64,000 bases of DNA from Mortierella sp. BCC40632 (taxonomy: Eukaryota > Mortierellomycota > Mortierellomycetes > Mortierellales > Mortierellaceae), in the NCBI GenBank assembly GCA_011634665.1, contig WAEK01000021.1, positions 422,501 through 486,500 on the forward strand, written 5' to 3'. The position numbers and the translations under genes are program-made. The notes below the pieces were generated by a model that was not told where the DNA came from, did no database searches, and saw only the letters and a list, made by a program, of their open reading frames with translations. This document shows, piece by piece, positions 1-12,398 of the stretch (the first letter of the stretch is position 1; every line of letters begins with the position of its first letter).

Positions 1-559
1 CTTGCAGGGACTATGTAAGGATGTTAATAACACGCACCTCACCCGCAGTCTCTCTTCTCCATTTTTTTCCCTCTCTCACTCTGCTTGCCACTCGTCTCCC
101 GCTTATGTGTTTCGGTGCATCTGAGGGTGAGAAGGGCAACGCGCGCTTTTCGAATAGGATACTCCTCTGTTTGACACAATGAAAGGGACCTGGGCCCGAC
201 AGCAGACTGCAGATGCCCAGGAAGCTAGGGCTCTCTACCAAAGTGGCCTTTACCACACGACCCATGTACAGTGGAGGACAATAGAATGGGACAGTAGGTC
301 GTTACTCTTGCGCTGTGCTCGCTCCGTCCCACTGACCTTCCACGTTCCATCTCCAAGATCACCCACTCCCCGTTGCTCTTTTGGGGGAGCGCCCTTGTTA
401 GCCCTGTGGCCCTTGCTGTTTGTTACCGTTAGCAAAACCCAGCCCCAGGCACACAGGGTTGCGCGCAGAGTACAGGCGGTGCAGGGATCAATGGCTGTGG
501 GGGAGAAAGAGAGACAGAATAAGGTAAGTAAAGTGAGTGGGAGAAGGATGGGAAGAAGG

Positions 560-606
560 AAGAGGAGAAGGAGGAGAAGGAGGAGGAGGAGGAGGAGGAG
601 GAGAGG
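560..606. repeat. AGG/GGA trinucleotide tract
   Basis: An imperfect AGG/AGA run that becomes a pure AGG repeat at about 576-603. In one frame it reads poly-Arg and in another poly-Gly/Glu, which explains the spurious open frames over it. Confidence 0.9.
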
Positions 607-1715
607 GGAAGCACATGGTAAAGCCCACCGATCCACGAGCCAAGACCGCGAGAACACCAACGGCCTCCTCCACCGCCAAGGGCAAGGGAGTCGAGACACC
701 GGTAATCGGGTATATGGGGCGCTTCCAGTGCGTGTGTGGTGGCACTGGCGTGGTCCCGGCGTGGTTGCTCACACGGCCAACCCGTCTCCCTTTTGCCCTC
801 GCTTGTGTGTGTGCCCTCATCTTTACGCTCTCCTCAAAAAAGAAAAAATAGGTATATCGCGGATGATGTCCGAAATACGCTGTAGACGACCCTTTTCTCT
901 TTCTTCATCTCGCACATCGGAGCAGCAGGCAGGTGCAGTGAGAGAGGGAAAGAGACAGAGAGAGAGACGGTTGCCGTGTGCGATGAGAATGAAGTGGCAC
1001 CCGTCGACAACGGACAGAGGATTAGAACTTCTCTTCCATGGCTACTCTCTCCTTGCCTCCTGGCAAAACCCTTTGACTTTCATTTATCTATCCTTCAAAT
1101 GGTCCCGATTCACCTTTCTTATTTGACCATTAACTTGCAGACTCTCCTTCTCTGGATGCTTTTTTTTTGTTTTTATTTTTGTTGTTTCTTCATCATTTGC
1201 GGCCATTGAATGGAGAATACTGGCAAACTGCACAAAAAAAGAAAAAAGAAAAAAGAAAACAGACTACGACGAAAGAGTACAGTCGTCCCTTGTGTAGAGT
1301 GCATTCCTGCACCCCCTTGCCCGATTTCCCTTTGAGCCTCGAAACTCCTTGCCCGGCCTTCCCCTTCGTGCGCTCTCTCTTACTTTCTCTCTGTCCATCT
1401 CTCTGTCTCCCTTTCGACGCTCTCTGTCTCCGATGAGAACACGCCCTTGTCGCGGTCGCAGACTTGGCCCAGGCGCCTTTAGACCTCCCTCCTCTCAAAC
1501 CCTTACACTTCACGGAGAGTCGGGGAAGAGCCCCTTCAATTGCCTCGCAACGATGTGAGGACGACGACGGGCAAAGAGACAAACGTCAGGCTACTGTTAC
1601 GAGCGGAAATCCGTCGTACCTCTTTTAGATTACTCCAAGACACTGGGCAGTCGATTGTGATTCACCTTTTGTCAATCCTCTCTTTCGCTTTCTCTCTCTC
1701 TTTCTCTTTCTATCT

Positions 1716-1719
<4 letters not shown>

Positions 1720-1755
<36 letters not shown>
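1720..1755. repeat. (CT)n microsatellite
   Basis: About 18 uninterrupted CT units inside a longer CT/CTTT-rich stretch from about 1680. Confidence 0.95.
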
Positions 1756-1757
<2 letters not shown>

Positions 1758-3943
1758 GCGTGTGTCTGTATGTCTATCTGTTTGTCATTCTGCTGTCATG
1801 CTTTGAGATTAACCCCGCCTCTTTTCATCCTTCTCCTCCCGCCTTCTTCTCCCTCAGTCTGTCCGTCGGCCGCTCTCTGTCTCCTGGTCGCCAGAGACAT
1901 ACGCACGCGCACATACACGACCGTCCCCGCTCCGGCAGCACATTCACACACGAGCGAAAACCACGTAGAAGGCGGGGCACACGGCTTACCATAGCCTACG
2001 AGAGCTCAGCAAGTCGTTGTCGGTCCAGACGTACAAACAGCGAGGACCAACCTAGTTCAGCCAAAGGAGAGAGTAAGAGACATTGAGCCACCCCAAGCTT
2101 TTTTGTTAAGAGGCCGAATTTCCCTCGAGGGTTCCCCTCCCTTCTCTCGAGGGCTTTCCTCCTTCTCACTATCTTTCTTTTTACGACGCGAAAGAAGCGA
2201 GCAGGAGCGGAGAGGGAGCAAACAGACAAAACGCGGGGAGGGGGTGAGTGGGGGGGATAGTTTACTTGTCAATTCAAAAACTGGTGTAGTTGCATGTAAG
2301 GAGGTCTTTGCCCTTTTACCCTTGACCCTTTTTTTTTTTTTTTTTGTAAATATTCAACCTCGCGTAGGGTATGCAGCAGACTTGTCCAAACATTAAAGGA
2401 CCCGATAAAGAGGCGCATCCTTTCACACGCGTGTAGAGCTAGAAATGGGCTTGATTTATTTATTTAAAAAAAAAAAAAAAAAAGACCATGCATATTTGTT
2501 GACTTTTGTGTCCCATCACGACTGGAGTTGTCCAAACTGATTGGGGAACCTCAATCCTTGTTTGCTCAATCTCTCCTCCTCCGCTCACGCACCCACACTT
2601 TTTTTCTTCCGCCTCACCATTGGCCTTTCTTTTCGCTTTTTACTTTTCCCACTTTTTTTTTTCCTGCTTTCGGCTCTCTCTCTCTCCCTTCTAGCAAAGG
2701 GACCAAATACTTGTTTGAAAAAAAATAGTAATAAAAAAAAGTTTGGGTCGAAGCGCATGCATAGCATTACTACTACTATGAAATGGAAAGGGTTCGACTT
2801 GCAGCGCTGGAGGAGATTCCATTCGACACGCACGACACAAGTCCAAAAAATACAAAAAAAAAAAAGAGGGCTTTTTTTTTGCCTCTCGAGATGGGATTGC
2901 CGAAAGCCGAGGGCACCCGGAGTAAAGGACAACATAGTCGAGTCGACTCCCTTCTTCCTCCTCCCCCCCTTCCTTTCTCCCTTCCTCAATATCTCTCTTT
3001 CTATCTTTTTCTTTCTCCCCTCTCTCTCCTTCCCACCCCTCCACTTCGTCTCCCGCAGTTTTTGACGAGTAGATAAAAAACCGAGATCGTTTGCACTTTT
3101 TTTTTTTGGTTCATATCCGGGCGGATTGGGATATCTAGAGAAGAAAAAAAAAGGTGAATGATGGACCAGTCCTCGCTTCTGCCCCCTCCTCCTTCCTTCT
3201 CCTCCCTCTCTCCTTCCTTTCTCTCTTTCTCTCTCTCTTTCTCGCCCCCTCGACGTCCGCTATGGGCACGGGTAGTCTTTGTGCGCCCCAATCCTAAAAG
3301 CGATTTAATCCGCCGGTACGAAGCATTCCCTTCCTATTTCTCCCTCTGGAGGGTGAAAAAGAATGGATCGGGTGATTCGAAGAAGAGAAAAAAAAAGAGT
3401 TTAGGGCATGCGGGGAGATATGAACAAAAAGAAAGAGAAGGAGAGAGAGAGAGAGAGAGAGAAGGAAGGAAGGAAGGGGGAGGGGAAAGAGGAGAAAGAA
3501 AAAGAGACGTAGAGAAAAGAGTGAGAACGAGAAAGAAAGGTGAGAGGGAGACAAAGGGTCTGTTCGACCCAACCAAAAAAAAAAAAAAAAAAAAAAGAAA
3601 CTTCGGGACATTGGGCTTTGTCTGTGCTGGACCTGATGCTCTCTCTGGTCCCGTTCTCTCGCACGTTTACTCTGCTTGCACGACACATAAATAGAGTAGT
3701 ACAGTTCGACCTTTCTGACCAGGATAAAGGATAAAGGACGCGTCTCTTTCTTTCACTCTCTCTAACTCAAAAAGGCCCTGTCGCGAGAAGGAGCGGAGTA
3801 AGAGCGGACAATAGAGGTGCTATTGCCCCTAAAAACACCACCCTTTATGCTACAAAGGTTGGCTAAGGAGACGGAGACAATGAGGCGGGTTGAGAGGAAG
3901 AGACAGAGAGACCAGGGAGAGAGAGAGTCGGTCCGGAGTGACT

Positions 3944-3944
<1 letters not shown>

Positions 3945-3981
<37 letters not shown>
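3945..3981. repeat. (GA)n microsatellite
   Basis: About 18 uninterrupted GA units followed by degenerate GAGT/GGGA repeats to about 4024. A shorter (GA)n plus GGAA tract lies at 3440-3478. Confidence 0.95.
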
Positions 3982-3984
<3 letters not shown>

Positions 3985-5708
3985 GAGAGAGTGAGAGTGA
4001 GGGAGGGAGGGAGGGAGAGAGAGGGCGCACGGAAAGGGCCAAGGAGGCTAGGGAGAGAGACCAAAGACAGGGCAGCGGGGCACACTTCCCTCGAGGTTTA
4101 CAGCCAAAGGAAAAGCTAGAGAGGAAAAAAAATGGAGGGAAAGGAGACGCGTGCGCGTGCGCGCACGCAGAACTGTCCCCCTTCCCTCACTTCCTCTCGC
4201 TCACACTCTCTCTGTTAGTCCTTCTGTCTGCTCGGATTTTTGGGCCTTTTGGGCCCGAGGGCTCGTCGGGCTGGAATCCTGAATTCGAGAGGGCAGTGCG
4301 GGGTAGTACATGACAACAGGTGTCCACAATAATATTCAGTAGAGAAGTGACGCACATGCCTGACCTCGTCAAAAAAAAAAATGTCTCTTGGAGATTGAGG
4401 AGGGAGGAAAGGAGGAAAAACAAGCACGATCGACATTCTGGCCGAGATGCTAGCAGGAATGCGCACCATGTACACGTAGTATCGTGCGCGCACCAAAGTA
4501 AGAGAAGAGTGCTAGAGTGAGACCATTTACCTTTGCCCGTGCGACAGAGGCAAAGCACGATGACAAACCCACAGATTCGTGTCAATAGGTAGTGGATCCG
4601 TGCTCCAGAAGGCCCCGGCAGTATACCCTTCAGTCCAATCCTACAGAACCACTTGACCCCCCTCCTACCAGCGGTTTCAGTGCTGCCGAAAGAGAAGGAG
4701 AAGGGAGAAAGAGAAGACAAAAGACTGGCCACGAACATTACCCGCCCCGATGCATGCTCTTACTCTCTCTCCTTCGGGTCAAATCCTCTTGGTCCCATGC
4801 AAAACAATCATGCATGCTCCAATTCAAAGGGCTAAAAGTCTGCGTTTGTAACGGCGCCCAAGGGCCAGACGAACCGATGGCAGGCAAGTAAGAAGAGGGG
4901 CAAAAAAGAGAAGGATGATGGCGCCAAGAAAGATAATGAGTCAGGTCCAAAGAGCCTTCCAACTACTCCTCAGTCGTTCTGTGGCCACTTTTGGATATTG
5001 CTCCAAGCAGAAAACTCTACAGGGGAAAGGCTCTTTGAGGACCCTTGCTTTCCACACTGGCCATTTCGTTAACAGTCGTATGCGCCGGGACCCTGCCCGG
5101 AGAACGAGTACTGGGGCAGAAGGAGCAACACAGATCTGGGCTTGCAAAAGTCGCATTCGCCTTGTTTACACACCCAACAAGCGCACTCTCTCCTTCGCGC
5201 AGAACGGCCGTTACGTAGCGACCTTGAGCCTGACCAGGAAGGGGCGCGCGAGGTGTGTGTATGAGGTGGGGGCGGGTAGGAGGGGAAAAAAAACAGCCCT
5301 TCCGTCTCCTCAAAGACAATGCCTACAGGAAAGTCTCTCCCTGCCTGCCGCCGCCGCTGCTTTCGTTCCCCCTCAATATTATCTGTTCATTCATTCATTC
5401 ATTTTTGGTTTTTTTTTTTTTTTTTACTATTCCCCTTCGAGTCCTTTCTAGCATCCGCTGGACTCTCCTCTTGTCCTTCATTGACCCCACGCGGTGTCCG
5501 TTGCATGAGATAACTCTTAGCTCAGGCGTTGCCTCAGCCATCCTCTCTGGACAAGGATAGAGCGGCGCAGAAAAAAAAAAAAAAAAAAAAGTAGGGAGGA
5601 GGGCGAGCCTTTTCCTCCATGCTCCTTCTTAATCGCGCTTGCATTTCATCTGTGAAGATCAGGGAGACCTGTCGTCTACTTTCTTTCTTTCTTTCTTTCT
5701 TTCCTTCT

Positions 5709-5710
5709 CC

Positions 5711-5762
<52 letters not shown>
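5709..5762. repeat. Compound (TC)n(TG)n microsatellite
   Basis: About 11 CT units run directly into 16 TG units, ending at 5762. It is preceded by a CTTT-type repeat at 5680-5706. Confidence 0.95.
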
Positions 5763-5763
<1 letters not shown>

Positions 5764-6881
5764 TTCGTAGTCTGCAAATGAACCAACAAACAAACACAAA
5801 GTAGATAGAGAAAGAGATAGAGAAAAAGAGCAATGAACTATGGTCACCGTCGTCCTTCCTCTCAATACCCCCCCCCTTCCTTTTTTCCTTTTTGTCCAAT
5901 GCCTCCCTTCCTGCATCTGCAAGCTCTCCTTTTTCCTTCCGTCGCTGTCGCTGTTGTCGTCGTCTTCTTCCTTTGTCGTTATTTTCTTTTTCTTTTTTTT
6001 TCTTCCGCAATTAGCGGCTCAATGCACTGCACGTTTGAGGGAGAGGCTCTCTCTGTTTGTAGTGGACGAATAAAGAAGAGAGGGAAGGGTCCAGGCTCCG
6101 TGCACGCACTCTCTCTTGCCGTGCCTCGTGCACAGGGCCCGAGTCCTCTCGAGCACTGACCATGACCAATGGAAAAGGTGCATGTTGGACTCGAAGAATA
6201 CCGAACTCCTGGGGGTGGGGGTGAGGAGGCAGGAGGAGAAGGAGGGAGAGAAGAGGAGGGTCAAGGATCCCCATCTGTGACAGATTGTCCGTGGGCCCGG
6301 TCCGAAGAGGGTTAACGAGAAGAGCGGCTCTCTCTTGTGTCGGGTTTGGTAAGGTTGCAGGGAACTCCTGTCAGCCTACAATAGAACGCCTGTCTGCTCT
6401 TGCTGTGTGTACTTTTCTCTTTTCTTTCTCTTTTTTCTTTCTCTCTTACCCCCTTCCTTCTCTCGTTTGCTCTATTACTATTCCTTTCTTCTATTTCACC
6501 ATTAGTCACGCGTGACGAGACAAGGGATCCCACATCTCTCTCTTTCTCTCTCTTTCTCTCTTTCTCTGCCTTTCTCTCTTTTTCCCTCCCTCCCTTCCTT
6601 CTCCCCTTCTTCATACTTGCAGCCAAGGACTATCGGCTAGGGCAATTAGCAATAATAAGTCATGCGCCAGCTAGGGTTCAATGCTTTATCGATAGTTTCT
6701 TCTTTCCTCCTATCCTCCTTTACTCCCTCCCCCTGTCCCGAAATCTATGTTTCTCGCGCCCCCCCCTCCCTTCTCCCCCGAGACAAAGCCTGTTGAAAAT
6801 TAGGCTGGGAAGGAAGGGGGGTGGGGGGTTGTCCATCCTTCCTCTTTCACTCCCGCCTTCCTTTCTCCCTTCTCATTTGCG

Positions 6882-6885
6882 TTTC

Positions 6886-6941
<56 letters not shown>
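6882..6941. repeat. (CTTTT)n followed by a 36-nt T run
   Basis: Four CTTTT units pass into an uninterrupted T run at 6906-6941. It lies about 100 bp beyond the stop of the minus-strand gene ending at 7038. Confidence 0.95.
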
Positions 6942-7037
6942 CAATACTGTTGCCTTTTATGACGCGACTTGATTGAAACAGTACTGGAACAGTCTATCAA
7001 TGATAGATTTCGAGAACCTCTAGATCCCCCTCCCCAG

Positions 7038-8051
7038 TTAGAGTACAGGCTGCAGCAGCTTCAATAATTGTCGACAGATATGGCAGTCCTGCTGAACACT
7101 TGTGGTTCTCTGTGATGAGGCGACGCTTGGCATGGTAAAAGGGCCGTCGAGTAAATGATGTGTCGTTGTCATTGTCATTGTCTCGGGCGACCTTGCTTGA
7201 GGCATGACCGTGGGCATGAATCGCATTCTCCATTGATATTGTGCCGCCATAGCATTCTGTCGTTGTTGCGCATGCACTATCAGGCGTGCACTCTTTTCGG
7301 CATTGTATCCGAAAGAGGAGTTATAACCCGTTTGAATAATAGTTCCAGATCTCCAATAATCCCAGGACTGTTGTGCCCCACCACTGGGAGATAGTGTTCC
7401 TAGTCCCGGGAATGATCTTGATTGTGGAAATATTGACTGCATGGACATTTGCCAAACGGTTCTGGTCTTGATAGTCATCAGAGGTTGGGCCCATGTGTCT
7501 TTTGATTGGTTCATTTGTCTTTCTAGAGATTTCAAGGTCAAAGTTTCCAGGACTGTCTCTGTCTCTTGTCCATGTGCTTCGTGTAATGAGGATTTCTTTC
7601 CGGTATCCTGAAGTGGAGGTACGCTTGCGTTTGATGAGGTTCTTTTACAGGAACACAGGACGATTGAGGACATCGGGAGTTGGCTGCGCGAGCTGTTAAG
7701 CATCCTGTTGCATCGGGACATGTTCTGAGCCGTCATTCGCATTGATTGGTAAGCCTGGATAGAGAGCTGGCACAGAGGTGAACAGTTCAAGGAGGACGCT
7801 CCATGACCAGTCTGCCCTCCTGGATCACTACTCATCATCGGATCATGGACTAGAATATGTTCAACTGTTGAGGTACTTGACTGTTGAGATGCCGACATGC
7901 CTAGTTGGTGGGGAGGATAGTTTGCATCAAATGGATCGACCTCTTGGATATCATTTATCCAAGAGAGATCAGTGTCTGGGTCCTGGTCTACATCATCGTA
8001 CCAGTTGGTATATTCTCGTAAAATCGATGAGTAGGGTGTATCTGTGGACAT
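7038..8051 (-). CDS. Putative Ser/Gln-rich protein, unidentified
   Basis: A single open frame of 337 codons from the ATG at 8051 to a stop at 7038. The start is the first in-frame ATG; the frame is open about 84 nt further upstream without an ATG. The N-terminus is acidic and aromatic (ILREYTNWYDDVDQDPDTD). The rest is rich in Ser, Gln, Met and Thr, and the C-terminus holds a CHIC motif with a short leucine-rich end. I recognise no domain. It lies just downstream of, and on the same strand as, a zinc-finger protein gene, so it could be another regulator. It is longer than expected by chance and not built from simple repeats, which argues it is real. A second frame stays open over 6997-7233, so a frameshift or alternative end cannot be excluded. 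Confidence 0.5.
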   Translation of the reverse strand: MSTDTPYSSILREYTNWYDDVDQDPDTDLSWINDIQEVDPFDANYPPHQLGMSASQQSSTSTVEHILVHDPMMSSDPGGQTGHGASSLNCSPLCQLSIQAYQSMRMTAQNMSRCNRMLNSSRSQLPMSSIVLCSCKRTSSNASVPPLQDTGKKSSLHEAHGQETETVLETLTLKSLERQMNQSKDTWAQPLMTIKTRTVWQMSMQSIFPQSRSFPGLGTLSPSGGAQQSWDYWRSGTIIQTGYNSSFGYNAEKSARLIVHAQQRQNAMAAQYQWRMRFMPTVMPQARSPETMTMTTTHHLLDGPFTMPSVASSQRTTSVQQDCHICRQLLKLLQPVL

Positions 8052-8536
8052 AGGTAGATTATCAGGAGTAGTTGTTCGACAAAGCCGATTGTTGAGAGAG
8101 TTGTGTTGTAAAAAAAAAATATCGAGACAAACCAATACAGAGAATGAGTGTCTGGCTGTTCAGTTTTTATGTGAAGAAGAGCGTCGTCAAAGGCTTAACT
8201 TTGCGTGGTATAGGTGATAGCGAATAGACTCCGATGTTGTGCTCCGAGAAAAAAAAAATAGTCGTCGCGTTGGATACGCGTATTACTCTGCTTGTGTATC
8301 TTTAAATCAAGCGGTGGACTTTTGTTGATGTCTGGAAACAGGTAACTTTATTTTGAGCAAGGATGTATCTTTACAATCAGCCATTTAGGCAGCGGTAAGT
8401 ATGATATAACCTATGAGGAGAGAGAAGGCTTTTGGTTGACCATCATATCAACCCGAAGGCCCTAAAGAGAATCGAATCTTCCAAGCGGACTAAATCCTCC
8501 CTAGCTCCCTCTCTCTCTCCCTCTCTAATCTCTCTA
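8052..8536. other. Intergenic spacer between two minus-strand genes
   Basis: This spacer holds the presumed promoter and 5' UTR of the 7038-8051 gene and the 3' UTR of the zinc-finger gene. It contains short A runs (8109-8118, 8250-8258) and a CT tract at 8509-8525. I see no further gene. Confidence 0.6.
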
Positions 8537-10276
8537 TCAGGGTGTCACTGGAAACCTTTCGTTCATTAACTGAAGATTCACGGGTTTAGTCTTTTTCCCA
8601 TGAGGTCCTTTTGGATAGAAGCGAACCGTAGACTGGATTTCGGTCCCAGATCTCATGAAGCTGTAGACCCGCATCCGCCAGCAACGGGAGGTAGGCAGAG
8701 ATCGCTTGATATGTCTTTGAACCGAGAATTCATTTGAGAGCGAGTTGAGACAGGCCTCACAACGAACGGGAGCATATTGGCCACGCCATTTGTGGGTTTC
8801 CTTGTGTCGTGCCAAAGAAGGATGACTTGAGCAGGTCACATTACAAAGGCCACACTAGCATTTGTTTGTTGATGTTGTTGTTTTTTCCAATTTCAGAGAG
8901 ATAAATGAAGAATAGTTAATATCCTGTCTTGCTTTCACATCATTGCCTAAAAATAAATGAATAAAAATAAGGTCTCTTACTGTCAAGACGAGCCGAGGAG
9001 CATTCGGATTGTTTGCCTTTGGCTTGGCTGGTTTTCTTATTCGCCTTCTCCTTGTCTTGGCAGCCATGTTCAGCTGTCGGTCCTCCTCGTCTGAGGAATC
9101 CGCTAAGTGACCCAGTCTCGTCAGATTACCTTCACCAAACGAATTCTGGAGGGGTGAGGAAAGTGGAGGCGTGGCAGTGTATGAACCTGAGGGAGTAGGC
9201 AACTGGATCTGCTCCATTGAGAGAGTACATGGTGAAGAGTGGGCCTTCCGAACAAGCTGCTGAGAGGTCTCCGCTGGAGAGGATGGAAAGCCTGTCGGTA
9301 TGTATCCTTGCTGTGGTTGCCCAATATTCTGACTAGGCATCTCGAATGTGGTGAGAGAAGGCTGTACCGTGCTCAGGTCTGAAATCTGGAGCTGGCCCTC
9401 AAACGACCTGGACAAATAGTCAGAGACCATTGGAGAAGTGCTTAGACACCTTATTACTCCTTGAGACTCCTCCTCCGTGGCATCCGAATAGCCTTGTTCC
9501 GAACCAGGGGATTGTGCACATTCAGGATTTGAGAGGTATCCAGAGTTGTTTTGTCGGATTTTGCTAGGATCTATTGTTCCATCTGAAGTCTCACCACAAA
9601 TGCCAGGGAGAGCAGGGAGTTGAAACTGCATGTAAACAGCCTGACCGTTGGCTTGATAGAGCTGAAGAGATTGCGAATCTGGCATTGTCGGGTACACTTG
9701 GTGAGCTAGGTTGGCATCAATCTGAAATGTCTGTTGAGGCCCGAGTGGGACTACAGAAGAATACTGTGAAAAATCGGGACCCTGGAGTGCCTGACTATCC
9801 AGATGCAACTGTACAAGATCCTCTGACAGCTCACAGGTTGGCTCTTGTGATTGTAGTATCTGTTGCTGCTGTTGCTGCTGCAACAGCTGTTGATGCGCTT
9901 GGACCAGTTGATACGCCGATTGTTGAATAGGACAGTATGTAAATTGCGACATATCATATTCTTGTGCTGGAAAGGCGGATATTCCTGCCATGTAAATGTT
10001 ATCTGTAGAAGTGTCGTACGAGTATACACTGGGAACCAGACTCATAGCATTTTGAGTGCTCCCTATTTGGTTGAACCTGGAGATCTGGTAGCTCATTGTG
10101 TCGCCTGTGATACTGTTACAGTGGTCAGTGACATCCTTGGTGGCAAGAGCTTCTGATCGTAGAATACTATTTTTCTGTTCCGCTTGGTGAATCGGTACCG
10201 TTGTTGTCGTTCCAACGACTGAACCTTCGATCCTCATCGGGAATGCCTGATTTTTTGATTTCAAGTGGTTATTCAT
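8537..10276 (-). CDS. C2H2 zinc-finger protein with Q-rich N-terminus
   Basis: Two exons, 10276-8981 and 8854-8537, joined in phase 0 across a GT-AG intron of 126 nt, give 537 aa. The N-terminal two thirds is rich in Gln, Ser and Pro, with a run of Q near residues 130-140. A basic stretch, RRRRIRKPAKPK, sits just before the splice and is a likely nuclear localisation signal. Exon 2 opens with a perfect C2H2 finger, C-x2-C-x12-H-x3-H (CGLCNVTC then HKETH). A second, degenerate finger follows (CEAC then RHIKR, with no second His at the usual spacing). The layout suggests a sequence-specific transcription factor; the target is unknown. The first in-frame ATG is 10276, but the frame is open to about 10375 and an upstream exon is possible. 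Confidence 0.8.
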
Positions 10277-11900
10277 TTCTTGGGATTGTCTTAAGGCTCC
10301 TGGTTGATATCGCGAATGTTGTTCGTCTTTGTTTGCAGAGTCCAAGTTGTAGCAGCTAATTGCTAAAATCTCCACGGAGGTCTTTGATGGATTGTGGCCT
10401 CAAATCTGAAGTCTATTTGTTGGTGAAATATCTAATCGTTTGGGAGGCAAGTCGATAAGGATCCAAATGATCCATCCTTTGCCCTCTTATAGTTGAAGGT
10501 GAGTTCCACGGCTGCATGCCCTGATTTGCAATGCATACAAGGGATCCTCTCTCTTGCCCCAAATGTTCGACACAAGAGCAGGGTGCATGGAGGAATCTAT
10601 GGTCGACCCTTTCTTAGTGTGGGTGTGGTAACTTGTATACTAGACAATGGCCGACATATCTCTTTGCCTGTCTGTGACTTATAGATTACTGGAGCATTCA
10701 ATTCTGTCTCCCGTTGGTCAGGGCGAAGATGCATTGCCAGAGTGAGCTGCAGAAGGAAAAAAAAAAAAAAAAAAAGTCAGCAGGGCATGCTGATCACACA
10801 GAAGAAGGGAAAAGAAAAGTCCTTCTCCTGAGATTCCCTGCTGTGAGATTTCCCGCAATGTAAAAAATATGATTTGTGAAAGAAAACAAGCACGGAAAGA
10901 CTGTTGTTTGGGTGGAGCGTGACAAACATGCATCTGTGCATTGTGCTCCCTGGATTGCCTCTGCTCCCAACAACTGGTCCGAGTCCAAGTCTTTTTGCCC
11001 TATTCGGTTGCTTCCATTATCTCGGAAACTCGTTTCCCATCTACACATCGTCATCAAGCTGTACCTTATATTTGCCGAAGAGCAAGGCGGTGCAAAAAAG
11101 CCTATGCTGTTTTATTCTATAGAAGTTACGGAGGAACGTAGAACACAATTCTTATAGTCCAGACTGCATGGACTTGCGCCCCTCCATTTTCTTTCTCACA
11201 CATCTCTTTCTGATGTTCTTGCCCATTGACCATTATCCGCAGTTGTCTAACCTACATCCAATCGGAAAATACTGTCTAGACTCCCCTCCCTTCCTCCTAT
11301 CTCCCTTCAAGCTACGAAATCATCGCTCATGGTCTAACAGGCGAAGTGAGAAATAGATGTGGTATTGGAAGCCTTTACTTTTACCTATAGGATATTATGA
11401 CTTTGTCCAGAGTCTGACTCAGTTGCTAGCCCTTCTGTGCCTCGAGCCCCATGTGCGAAATTCGGAGATTCCTAAAAAAAGACAGCAAAAAATTACGGCC
11501 TGGGGCGACCATGGTGACACTCCGCAGCTTTTCTTATTTTCTTTTTCATCTTTCTTTTCCTTTTTTTTCCCCTAAGTCATTGAGGATCATTGAACAAGGA
11601 AAGGCTTGGCTCAGCTAGTCCGTATTGCTCTCAGACTATCGAGTGACCCAGACATTGATTAATCCTTTCCGGACCGACAAATGTTCATGACCCAGACAAA
11701 AAAAGACGCGTCTACTAGAACTCTACTTTGGGCAAGCCTTATGCAAAAAGTACCGCACCTCCATGGTCAGCTTTGTTGATTGTTCTCTCTTTCTCTTTTT
11801 CTTCTTCCTCTTTCTCGCATGACAAAGAGTATGCAAGCGTGTCAGTTTGCATATTTAGCAGTGTGGTAGATGGTGAAGAGACGTGCAACACCATAGCCAC

Positions 11901-11942
<42 letters not shown>

Positions 11943-12398
11943 TGGAAGTGGCGCGTTCCGCCCCAAAATGTGTGAGGGATTGATAAAAGGACGCGATCAG
12001 AGTGTCTGAATATAAAGACGGGTTGGGCTTGAACAAAGGACAATACACGTTCCTGATTTTCAAAGTCTCCTTTTAATATGAAAATATGTTATGATGGCCA
12101 GCCAAAGGAGATCCTCCTCAACGTTGATCCCTCAACGTAAATCGGTCGGACATTGCTATGCCTGAAATAGCCTTCAGAGTAGTTTGAAAAAATCCTTCGC
12201 AAGGCAAAGGAAGAGAGGAGAGGCACCGCTTCTTAAAAAGCCGGAGTCCCCAGGGCAAATAATCTTTTCTCTCTCTCTCTCTCTCCCCTTTTCTCTTTCC
12301 TATTCTCATCTTCTTGTAATCCAAAAGCTCTACTTACCCCTCTCTTCATCTCTTACACCAAGCCTATCTCCATTACAATTGTCTTAAGTTGTAGTGAC
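10277..12398. promoter_or_regulatory. Divergent intergenic region
   Basis: These 2.1 kb separate the starts of the zinc-finger gene (-) and the 977-aa gene (+), so they should contain both promoters. No reading frame here looks like a gene. Notable sequence: an A run at 10758-10774, a CT/TTC tract at 11536-11571, a T17A25 inverted repeat at 11901-11942 and a CT tract at 12269-12288 just upstream of the plus-strand ATG. Confidence 0.5.
11901..11942. repeat. T17A25 inverted repeat
   Basis: Seventeen T (11901-11917) pass directly into twenty-five A (11918-11942). The result is a perfect 17-bp-armed palindrome with no loop, able to form a hairpin or cruciform. Confidence 0.9.

Larger units (their letters stand above)
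1..7037. other. Gene-free low-complexity region
   Basis: I see no convincing gene in these 7 kb. All open frames on both strands are made of Ser/Leu/Phe, Arg/Glu/Lys or Pro repeats. They are read from CT-, GA- and T-rich tracts and have no recognisable domain. The stretch alternates pyrimidine-rich and purine-rich blocks with several pure microsatellites and homopolymers, listed separately. It may hold regulatory DNA, long untranslated regions or non-coding transcripts, but nothing in the sequence proves this. Confidence 0.6.

Noticed and set aside
179..1126. Long plus-strand frame of 315 codons with a poly-Arg stretch
   Set aside because: Driven by the AGG repeat; the rest has no domain and a competing frame of similar length exists on the other strand.
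3158..3694. Plus-strand frame of 178 codons
   Set aside because: Pro/Ser run from a CT tract joined to an Arg/Glu run from a GA tract; pure microsatellite translation.
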